From contig NZ_JAKQZH010000001.1 in NCBI RefSeq assembly GCF_022343555.1, forward strand, positions 868,001 to 932,000: a DNA stretch of 64,000 bases, in the 5' to 3' direction. The notes beneath the pieces are model-generated. The model was not told the DNA's origin. It saw only the letters and a list, made by a program, of their open reading frames with translations, and ran no database searches. Shown here piece by piece: positions 27,044 through 33,874 of the stretch. Each line of letters starts with the position of its first letter. Positions within the stretch are counted from its first letter, which is position 1. The DNA comes from Marinobacter sp. C7 (GTDB taxonomy: Bacteria > Pseudomonadota > Gammaproteobacteria > Pseudomonadales > Oleiphilaceae). Position numbers and translations under genes: made by a program.

Positions 27044-28480
27044 ATGAGCCGTTCAATTATCCCGCAGGGACACCGCTGGAAACGTCGTGATGTATTGCGC
27101 ACCCTGTTCTTCACTGCCGGAGCGGTCGGTTCCGCATCCTGGCTGACCGCGTGTGGCGGATCCGCTTCCAGCGCCCCTGAAGCTGCCGTGCCCCCTGCTG
27201 GCGGAGAAGCATCCGGTGGTGGGTCGCGCCCGGACGAGATGGAGAAGCTGGTGGGGCGTTTTGCGGAAATCGGACCGTTGCGTGATGCCGATGTTCACGG
27301 TGTGCGCACCCCGGAGGGCTTCGCTACCCGGGTTGTGGCCATCAATGGTGAGCTGCCCCAAGCGGAGGGCATGGCCGCCAGTGGCCCGAAGACGGGCGGC
27401 ATCGGTAACCGCCCCTGGCACATTTTCCCGGACGGGGCCGGGGTTGTGCCCAGGGACAACGGAGGCTGGATCTATATCAGTAACAGCGAGGTTCCCGGTG
27501 TCGGCAGTATCGGTTTCTCCTATCCCGAACTGGCGGGGCTGACGAATGTGATCGAGGAGTTCACACCCGGTCTGGCCCAGGTAGGGACTCTGGTCTTCGA
27601 TCCCGACGGTACCCTGGTCGACTCCTACACCATTCTCAGTGGCACGACATTCAACTGCGCAGGGTGCGTGACGCCCTGGAAAACCTGGCTTTCCTGCGAG
27701 GAATTCCCGAACGGTCAGATCTGGGAGTGTGATCCCTACCAACCGGGGGAGGGGCTTCCCAGACCGACCCTGGGGTTCTTCTCCCATGAGGCGATTGCCA
27801 TAGATCCCGGCGCACGCATGCTCTATCTGACCGAGGATATGCCGGACGGGCGGTTCTACCGTTGGGTACCGGACCCCTCCGACTGGCCGGAAGGCAGTGA
27901 TCGGGCAGCATTGCAGTCGGGCAGGCTGCAGGTCCTCGCGGTTCGCGGAGATGGCGTCGGGGCCGCACTGGATACACCCCAGCCGGTTGAGTGGCTGGAT
28001 GTCCGGAATCCCCACGAGCCCCAGCATGAAAACCGGTTGCCGGATTCGACCCTCTTCAATGGCGGTGAAGGCGTCTGGTTCTTTAACGGCGTCGTTTACT
28101 TTGCCACCAAGGGTGACGACCGTATCTGGGCACTGGATACCCTGGCCCAGACCATCGAGGTTATCTATGACCGGGCCACCGCGGTGGCGCCGAATGACAT
28201 CCTGTCCGGTGTGGACAACCTGTTCGTGACCGATCAGGGCGACATCCTGGTGGCAGAGGATGGCGGGGATATGCAGGTGGTGGTGATCCTGCCCGACGGC
28301 ACTCTGAAACCTTTGCTGCAGATTGTGGGGCAGGATGCTTCCGAAATTGCCGGAATCGCCTTCTCGCCGGATGGACAGAGGATGTATTTTACGTCGGACC
28401 GTGGGGGCAGGGATGGTTTTGGTGGGTTTACCAATGGCCTGGGGATGGTGTACGAGCTTATCCTGCCTGAGGGGCTGTGA
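27044..28480 (+). CDS. PhoX-family (DUF839) Tat lipoprotein
   Basis: The 478-residue protein has a Tat signal (KRRDVLRTLFFTAGAVGS) ending in the lipobox LTAC. The body is a beta-propeller of the DUF839/PhoX family: NRPWHIFPDGAGVVPRDNGGWIYISNSEVPG, the Cys-containing SGTTFNCAGCVTPWKTWLSCEEF, FSHEAIAIDP and GVDNLFVTDQGDILVAEDGGD. The TPWKTWLSCEE segment corresponds to the PhoX calcium/iron-binding TPWGTYLxxEEN region with changes, so phosphatase activity is likely but unproven. GGAGG precedes the ATG and only 10 bases separate it from the PhoD gene: one operon. Confidence 0.82.
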   Translation: MSRSIIPQGHRWKRRDVLRTLFFTAGAVGSASWLTACGGSASSAPEAAVPPAGGEASGGGSRPDEMEKLVGRFAEIGPLRDADVHGVRTPEGFATRVVAINGELPQAEGMAASGPKTGGIGNRPWHIFPDGAGVVPRDNGGWIYISNSEVPGVGSIGFSYPELAGLTNVIEEFTPGLAQVGTLVFDPDGTLVDSYTILSGTTFNCAGCVTPWKTWLSCEEFPNGQIWECDPYQPGEGLPRPTLGFFSHEAIAIDPGARMLYLTEDMPDGRFYRWVPDPSDWPEGSDRAALQSGRLQVLAVRGDGVGAALDTPQPVEWLDVRNPHEPQHENRLPDSTLFNGGEGVWFFNGVVYFATKGDDRIWALDTLAQTIEVIYDRATAVAPNDILSGVDNLFVTDQGDILVAEDGGDMQVVVILPDGTLKPLLQIVGQDASEIAGIAFSPDGQRMYFTSDRGGRDGFGGFTNGLGMVYELILPEGL

Positions 28481-28488
28481 GTGAAAAC

Positions 28489-28577
28489 GGGGTCAGAAGA
28501 AAGCGTTCTTCTGACCCCAATTTCGCCTCGAGGTCTGACTTGAGCAAGGGGTCTGATGAAAGCCTTCATCTGACCCC
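28489..28577. repeat. Paired 30-bp palindromic repeats, pair 3
   Basis: Units at 28489-28518 (centre GAAGAAAGCGTTCTTC) and 28548-28577 (centre GATGAAAGCCTTCATC) share GGGGTC/GACCCC ends and are 29 bp apart. The order of the two centre types is reversed relative to pair 2. They lie between the convergent ends of the DUF839 and acyl-CoA ligase genes. Confidence 0.92.
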
Positions 28578-28599
28578 AAGTTCAGGTCAATCCCCGTAG

Positions 28600-30243
28600 T
28601 TACTTCAACTGATCCCGAATCAGCTTCTTGTTGATCTTGCCAACGCTGGTCTTGGGAATGTCATCCACAAAGTCCATCTGCTCCGGAATGGCCCACTTGT
28701 TGATGTCGCCGCTGTCAACGAACTGCTGCAGGTGTTTCTGGATGTCTTCCTGGCTGGCGGTTTCACCCGGCTTGAGGGTGACCAGTGCATAGGGCCGCTC
28801 GCCCCATTTTTCATCGGGCACTCCGACCACAGCCGCGCCGGCCACGGCCGGGTGCTGGCTGATCAGGTTTTCCAGGTCCAGTGAGGACAGCCATTCGCCT
28901 CCGGTCTTGATCACATCCTTGATGCGATCCTTGATGGTCAGGGTATTGTCCGGTTCCATGCTGGCGACATCACCGGTGTGCAGCCAGCCGCCATGCCAGA
29001 GTTCCTCGCCTTTCTGCGGTTCCTTGAAGTAGCTCTGGGTCAGCCAGGGTGCGCGGGTCACCACCTCACCTTTGGCCTCGCCGTCATGGGGGACCGGCTT
29101 GCCGTCGGGATCGACGATTTCGATCTCGACCATGGGCACCGCGATACCGGTCTTGACCCGTTTTTCGGTCTGCTGCTCCAGCGGCAGTTCCAGGTCTTCA
29201 GGCTTGAGATGGGTGGCGCTCAGCAGCGGGCAGGTCTCAGACATGCCGTAACCGGTATACATGCGGATGCCGAGCTTCGCGCCGGCGTCGCACAGGCCCT
29301 TGGTCAGGGCGCTGCCGCCGATCAGCACATGCCAGTTGCTCAGGTCCGCGGTCTTGATGGAGTCGGTGGCCATCATCATCTGCATGATGGTGGGAACACA
29401 GTGGGAGAAGGTGACCTTATGCTCCTTGAGCAGGTCTACCAGCAGTTCCGGCTCGTAGCGGCCTGGGTAGACCTGCTTGATGCCCATCATGGTGGCGGCG
29501 TAGGGCACACCCCAGGCGTGCACGTGAAACATCGGGGTAACCGGCATGTAGACGGAGCTCGAACGCAGCAGCGGCATTTCATCGTAGGCGGCCAGGGAGC
29601 CGGTCATGGCCAGGGTATGCAGAACCAGCTGGCGGTGACTGAAATACACGCCCTTCGGATTGCCGGTGGTACCGGTCGTGTAGAAGGTGGTGGCGACGCT
29701 GTTCTCATCGAAATCGGGGAAATCGAACTCGGTTGCCGACCGGCTCAGCAGGGCTTCGTACTCACCGGCGGTATCCAGACTGGTGTCGGTGGCAGAGTCG
29801 GAGTCGGTCAACTGGATGTAGGTCTTGACCGTCTCGATCTCGTCCTTCACACCCTCGAGGATGGGCAGGAAGTCGTCGTGAACCAGAACCACATCGTCTT
29901 CGGCGTGGTTCATGGTATAGACAATCTGTTCCGGGGAAAGGCGCACGTTGATGGTGTGCAGGACCGCGCCAATCATCGGGATGGCAAAGAAACACTCCAG
30001 ATAGCGCGGGGTGTCCCAGTCCATGACGGCCACCGTATCGCCGGGCTTGACCCCTGCATCGGTCAGCGCGTTGGCCAGTCGATGAATGCGTTCCACCAGG
30101 GTGGTGTAGGTGTACTTGCTGCGGTTTGCGTAATGGATTTCCTGGTCCGGATTATAGCGAGGCCCCGAGAGCAGGAGCTGTTTGATAAGCAGGGGGTACT
30201 GATAGGCGTTCTCGGCCGGAGACAGGATTCGGGTCTGTGCCAT
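28600..30243 (-). CDS. Medium/long-chain fatty acid-CoA ligase
   Basis: The 547-residue protein is an AMP-forming acyl-CoA synthetase: P-loop TTFYTTGTTGNPKGVYFSHRQ, MFHVHAWGVPYA, YTGYGMSETCPLLS, GGWLHTGDVASMEPDN, KDRIKDVIKTGGEWLSSLDLEN and the C-terminal catalytic Lys in TSVGKINKKLI. The pattern and length are like AlkK of alkane degraders (546 residues). It activates fatty acids produced from alkanes or lipids for beta-oxidation. Start ATG 30243 (MAQTRILSP) is preceded by GAGGAA. It is convergent with the DUF839 gene. Confidence 0.92.
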   Translation of the reverse strand: MAQTRILSPAENAYQYPLLIKQLLLSGPRYNPDQEIHYANRSKYTYTTLVERIHRLANALTDAGVKPGDTVAVMDWDTPRYLECFFAIPMIGAVLHTINVRLSPEQIVYTMNHAEDDVVLVHDDFLPILEGVKDEIETVKTYIQLTDSDSATDTSLDTAGEYEALLSRSATEFDFPDFDENSVATTFYTTGTTGNPKGVYFSHRQLVLHTLAMTGSLAAYDEMPLLRSSSVYMPVTPMFHVHAWGVPYAATMMGIKQVYPGRYEPELLVDLLKEHKVTFSHCVPTIMQMMMATDSIKTADLSNWHVLIGGSALTKGLCDAGAKLGIRMYTGYGMSETCPLLSATHLKPEDLELPLEQQTEKRVKTGIAVPMVEIEIVDPDGKPVPHDGEAKGEVVTRAPWLTQSYFKEPQKGEELWHGGWLHTGDVASMEPDNTLTIKDRIKDVIKTGGEWLSSLDLENLISQHPAVAGAAVVGVPDEKWGERPYALVTLKPGETASQEDIQKHLQQFVDSGDINKWAIPEQMDFVDDIPKTSVGKINKKLIRDQLK

Positions 30244-30396
30244 CTTGTGTTCCTCTTTCTCTGCTTGTGCTTGTTATTACGATGAGAAAGATAAATCTGA
30301 CACAGTTTGGGAGGAACGGGAACCGCTTAACGGGAAAAAAATGCAGAACGTACGGATCGTTTTTGCTGCCCCGGGTACGCTCTGCGAATCCGGGTG

Positions 30397-30678
30397 TTAC
30401 TGATAGGTGCAAAGGTAGGCGGTGTCAATATCCGCTTTCGCTTTGAAGCTGGCCTGTCCGGCTACGTCAAAGCTTTCGCCCGCGCCGTAGGTCATCCACT
30501 CTTCCATACCCGGCAGCAGTACGGTCAAGGCTCCGCTGATCACCGTCATGGTTTCCTTCTTGGTGGTACCGAACTCGTACTCGCCCGGGCTGATCACACC
30601 AACCGTGGCCGGCAGAGTGGCTGTCTGAAAGGCGATGGACTTGGCTTTGCCGTCGAAATACTCGTTTACTTTAAGCAT
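30397..30678 (-). CDS. ppnP: Pyrimidine/purine nucleoside phosphorylase
   Basis: The 93-residue single-domain cupin matches PpnP (DUF1255, E. coli YaiE, about 94 residues): MLKVNEYFDGKAKSIAFQ, TVGVISPGEYEFGTTKKETMTVISGALTVLLPG, and GESFDVAGQASFKAKADIDTAYLC. It phosphorolyses several nucleosides. CAGGAGGCC lies upstream of the ATG. It lies between the acyl-CoA ligase gene and repeat pair 4. Confidence 0.92.
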   Translation of the reverse strand: MLKVNEYFDGKAKSIAFQTATLPATVGVISPGEYEFGTTKKETMTVISGALTVLLPGMEEWMTYGAGESFDVAGQASFKAKADIDTAYLCTYQ

Positions 30679-30771
30679 ACGCTGGCCTCCTGAAATGGAT
30701 TGGGGCGACTACTATACGGCAAAACGGTACAACTCCAATGACATTTTTGAGACCGGGGCCGGCGTGAAGCG

Positions 30772-30867
30772 GGGGTCAGATGAAAGCTTTCATCTGACCC
30801 CGGTTTTTCGCCCAGCTCCGTGGGAGTCACAGGCCCAGGGGTCTGATGAAAGCTTTCATCAGACCCC
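30772..30867. repeat. Paired 30-bp palindromic repeats, pair 4
   Basis: Units at 30772-30801 and 30838-30867 both have the centre GATGAAAGCTTTCATC and GGGGTC/GACCCC ends (the second begins GGGGTCTGATG and ends CATCAGACCCC; the first begins GGGGTCAGATG). The spacer is 36 bp. They lie after the Mrp operon end (minus strand) and before ppnP. Confidence 0.92.
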
Positions 30868-30892
30868 ATCTTGATCGGACCCCCCTTTTCAA

Positions 30893-31225
30893 TCACTGCT
30901 CCCAGGGCTTGCCCTCGGTCCCCTCCATGGTGTTAACCCCGATGTGCATGGCCGCTTTGGCCAGAATGTTGGCGCTCACCGGAGCGGTCATGAACAGGAA
31001 TACGGTGATCAGCACTTCAGAGATGCCAATGCCTTCCCCGCGGGCGGTGAAATAGATCACCGAGCTGAGCATGATCGCACCCACGCCCAGGGTGGTGGCC
31101 TTGGTGGGGCCATGCAGGCGGGTGAAGAAGTCCGGCAGGCGGGCAAGGCCAATGGCGCCGATCAGGGTGAAGGCGCCACCGAGCAGTAGCAGGAAGGCAA
31201 TGACATATTCGGCAAACGGGTTCAT
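30893..31225 (-). CDS. Mrp/Pha-type cation/proton antiporter subunit G
   Basis: The 110-residue protein has three membrane helices and the MnhG/PhaG pattern LLLGGAFTLIGAIGLARLPDFFTRLHGPTKATTLGVGAIML. It is the last gene of the six-gene operon that begins at 36675 and is separated from subunit F by nine bases. G is a required small subunit of the complex. Repeat pair 4 lies just downstream. Confidence 0.92.
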   Translation of the reverse strand: MNPFAEYVIAFLLLLGGAFTLIGAIGLARLPDFFTRLHGPTKATTLGVGAIMLSSVIYFTARGEGIGISEVLITVFLFMTAPVSANILAKAAMHIGVNTMEGTEGKPWEQ

Positions 31226-31234
31226 GGGGCTCTC

Positions 31235-31504
31235 CTATTCGATCACGCTACCGCGCTTGAGGTACTTGGCCATGGCGACGGTACCCACAAAGCCCATGAC
31301 CGCGATCAGCAGGGCCGACTCAAGATACATACGGGTGCCCAGGGTGATACCCAGCAGGATGATCAGTGCGATTGCATTGATGTAGAGGGTGTCCAGTGCT
31401 AGAACCCGGTCCGGCGCATCCGGGCCCTTGATCAGACGGTACACGTTGAGCAGGGCTGCCAGGGTAACCATGGCGATGGTGATGTACAGGGCGATAGTGA
31501 TCAT
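31235..31504 (-). CDS. Mrp/Pha-type antiporter subunit F
   Basis: The 89-residue protein has three membrane helices with the MnhF/PhaF signature KGPDAPDRVLALDTLYINAIALIILLG and GFVGTVAMAKYLKRG. Its start overlaps the subunit E stop (ATGA). Fifth gene of the antiporter operon. Confidence 0.92.
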   Translation of the reverse strand: MITIALYITIAMVTLAALLNVYRLIKGPDAPDRVLALDTLYINAIALIILLGITLGTRMYLESALLIAVMGFVGTVAMAKYLKRGSVIE

Positions 31505-31989
31505 TTGAACATCTCCAGCAGAGGCTGTTCGTAGCGGGTACGGATGGCATCAATCACCTGCTGGTCATTTTCTGCATCCAGGGCGTGGACCAGCAACAGG
31601 CGCTGGTCGTCACTCACATCGACGCTGACGGTACCGGGGGTCAGGGAAATGGTGCTCGCCAGGATGGAAATGGCCAGGGGGTGCTCCAGTTCCAGTGGGT
31701 AGCAGACAAAGGCTGGCCGGGGCTGTCGGGGGCTGAGAATCAGCGCGGCTACCTGGAAGCTGGCGACGATGATGTCTTTGATCACCCGCGCCAGGTACCG
31801 GGGCATCAGCCAGAACCTCATGAACGACGGTCGTTCCGGCCAGAACCCCTGGGTCAGTTGCGGGATGGCCCATGCCAGGAGCAGGCCAAGGACCACACTG
31901 CCGCCACTGATGCCGTCACTCAGGAACTGCCAGGTGACAAACAGGATCAGGCTGAGCCAGGGCTGGGGAAAACTCAGTCGGTCAAGCAT
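31501..31989 (-). CDS. Mrp/Pha-type antiporter subunit E
   Basis: The 162-residue protein has an N-terminal membrane pair (PWLSLILFVTWQFLSDGISGGSVVLGLLLAWAIP) and the MnhE segment YLARVIKDIIVASFQVAALIL, then the cytoplasmic LAISILASTISLTPGTVSVDVSDDQRLLLVHALD. It starts on the subunit D stop (TGATG) and overlaps F, so translation is coupled. Confidence 0.92.
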   Translation of the reverse strand: MLDRLSFPQPWLSLILFVTWQFLSDGISGGSVVLGLLLAWAIPQLTQGFWPERPSFMRFWLMPRYLARVIKDIIVASFQVAALILSPRQPRPAFVCYPLELEHPLAISILASTISLTPGTVSVDVSDDQRLLLVHALDAENDQQVIDAIRTRYEQPLLEMFK

Positions 31990-33506
31990 CAGTCCTCCTC
32001 CCCGACCATCGGCATCTGCAGGATTTCCAGGTAGGCCGCGCGGTTCTGCAGCTGGGCTGCGGTCGCGTCCGTGTATTCATTGATGGGTCCGGCCAGCGCC
32101 ACGATAACAAGGCTCAGTCCAATCAGGGCGCCGGTTGCGGCGCGCAGGTTCCCTCCGAGGGGCTTGGGCTCCTCGATATGTCCGTCAACGGTTCGCCAGA
32201 AGACAATGCTGCCGGCACGGCTATAGGCGATGACCGTGAAGAAGCTGCCAATCAGTAGCACTGACCACAGCCAGGCCATTTCGGGGCCGGAGGTCACCGA
32301 GTTGAGGATCAGGAGCTTGGCAAAGAAACCACTCAGGGGAGGCAGGCCCGCTGCAGCCACCGCGCCAACGAGGAACAGCACACTCAGCAGCGTCCGGTTT
32401 CGCATGCGCGGCGCGGTAACGATCTTGTCCGTCGCGCTGCCGCGCTGACTGGACACCAGTTCCGCTACCAGGAAGAGTCCGGCAACGGTCCAGGTGGTGC
32501 TGAGCAGGTAGAACAGTGCTGCGGAGATGCCTCCCTCGGAACCCAGGGCAATGGGTGCCAACAGGGTGCCTACCGAGATAATCACCTGCCAGGCGACCAG
32601 GGTCTTGAGACTTTGGGCGCCGAGCGCACCAACCACGCCCATGATCAGGGTAATCAGCGCCAGCGGGAACAGCCAGTTCATGCCCAGGTTGGCGAGCGCT
32701 CCGGCATCGTCGCCGAACACCAGCAGGTATACCCGCAGGATGGCGTAGATGCCCACCTTGGTCATGACCGCAAACAGGGCTGCGACCGGTGCGGTGGCCC
32801 GCGCGTAGGCTCTGGGCAGCCAGAAGCACAGCGGCAGGAGTGCGGCTTTCAGGGCGAACACCACCAGCAGCATCATGCCGCCGGCCTTCACCAGTTCCAG
32901 TTCCTCACCGCTGAGCAGCAGCACCCGGATCGCGAGGTCCGCCATGTTGAGCGTACCGGTGACGCTGTAGATCATTCCGACACTGATCAGGAACACCGCC
33001 GAGCCCACCAGGTTGAGCACCACGTAATGCAGGCCGGGAACCGTGCGGGCGGTACCGCCGCCGTGCATCAACAGGCCGTAGGAGGCGATCAGGAGAACCT
33101 CGAACGCCACAAACAGGTTGAACAGGTCGCCGGTCAGGAAGGCGATGTTCAGGCCCATCAGCTGGAACAGGAACAGGCCATGGAACTGCCGGTTGCCCTC
33201 GTCCGCACCGCCGATGGAGAACAGGTGAGCGAACAGGGCGAGAACGGCAGTCATGACCAGCATCAGCGCGGCCAGCCGGTCCAGCACCAGGACGATACCG
33301 AACGGAGGCTGCCAGTTGCCGAACGCATAGAGGCGGTAACTGCCGTCGTTGGCCATCATGAGCAGCACGATGCTGGACACCAGGAGCAGCACCGTGGTGC
33401 CAAGAGCCAGGGTCCGCCGCAGGCTGATCGGGGCATAGCCCATGAAAGCCTGCAGGACACCACCGAGCAGGGGGATCAGAATCGGAGCGATGAGCCACTG
33501 GTTCAT
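31989..33506 (-). CDS. Mrp/Pha-type antiporter subunit D
   Basis: The 505-residue protein is a proton-conducting NADH-dehydrogenase-like (NuoN/MrpD) subunit with about 14 membrane helices. It has LFNLFVAFEVLLIASYGLL with the conserved helix 5 Glu, AALLPLCFWLPRAYARATAPVAALFAVMTKVGIYAILR with the Lys/His proton-path residues, and GLPPLSGFFAKLLIL. It overlaps C by four bases and E by one. D and A form the ion-translocating core. Confidence 0.93.
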   Translation of the reverse strand: MNQWLIAPILIPLLGGVLQAFMGYAPISLRRTLALGTTVLLLVSSIVLLMMANDGSYRLYAFGNWQPPFGIVLVLDRLAALMLVMTAVLALFAHLFSIGGADEGNRQFHGLFLFQLMGLNIAFLTGDLFNLFVAFEVLLIASYGLLMHGGGTARTVPGLHYVVLNLVGSAVFLISVGMIYSVTGTLNMADLAIRVLLLSGEELELVKAGGMMLLVVFALKAALLPLCFWLPRAYARATAPVAALFAVMTKVGIYAILRVYLLVFGDDAGALANLGMNWLFPLALITLIMGVVGALGAQSLKTLVAWQVIISVGTLLAPIALGSEGGISAALFYLLSTTWTVAGLFLVAELVSSQRGSATDKIVTAPRMRNRTLLSVLFLVGAVAAAGLPPLSGFFAKLLILNSVTSGPEMAWLWSVLLIGSFFTVIAYSRAGSIVFWRTVDGHIEEPKPLGGNLRAATGALIGLSLVIVALAGPINEYTDATAAQLQNRAAYLEILQMPMVGEED

Positions 33507-33874
33507 TGACTGCGTTCCTCCTCGTTCTTCTGCTCCGGCTTTTTCGGTCGTTCTCCCTGACGGCCGTCTACATGATCGTCGTCATTATCCGCTAGGTTCC
33601 TCAGGGACAGCACAACCACAAAGGCGGTCATGGCAAAGCCGATTACGATCGCGGTAAGCACCAGGGCCTGGGGCAGGGGGTCGGAGTAGTTCTCCGTGCT
33701 GCCAAGGATGGGCTGGCCGCCGGTGGCCAGGCGCCCACTGGAAAACAGGAACAGGTTGACGCCGTAGGAGATGAGCGTCAGCCCGACCACCACCGGAAAC
33801 GTCCGGGCCCGAAGCAACAGATACACGCCCGAGGAGGTCAGGGCGCCGATGACCAGCGCGAAGACGAGCTCCAT
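33503..33874 (-). CDS. Mrp/Pha-type antiporter subunit C
   Basis: The 123-residue protein is NuoK-like: three membrane helices, GVYLLLRARTFPVVVGLTLISYGVNLFLFSSGRL and DPLPQALVLTAIVIGFAMTAFVVVL, followed by an unusually charged C-terminal tail (DNDDDHVDGRQGERPKKPEQKNEEERSQ region) facing the cytoplasm. Its start overlaps the subunit A stop (TAATG) and its end overlaps D (ATGA). Confidence 0.93.
   Translation of the reverse strand: MELVFALVIGALTSSGVYLLLRARTFPVVVGLTLISYGVNLFLFSSGRLATGGQPILGSTENYSDPLPQALVLTAIVIGFAMTAFVVVLSLRNLADNDDDHVDGRQGERPKKPEQKNEEERSQ

Noticed and set aside
28978..30285. 435-codon plus-strand frame across the acyl-CoA ligase
   Set aside because: Antisense shadow of a clear AMP-forming synthetase; no motif and no independent start signals.
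10741..30867. CRISPR interpretation of the repeated 30-mers
   Set aside because: The repeats occur only in isolated pairs, are full palindromes and lie at gene ends thousands of bases apart. There is no array or cas gene.
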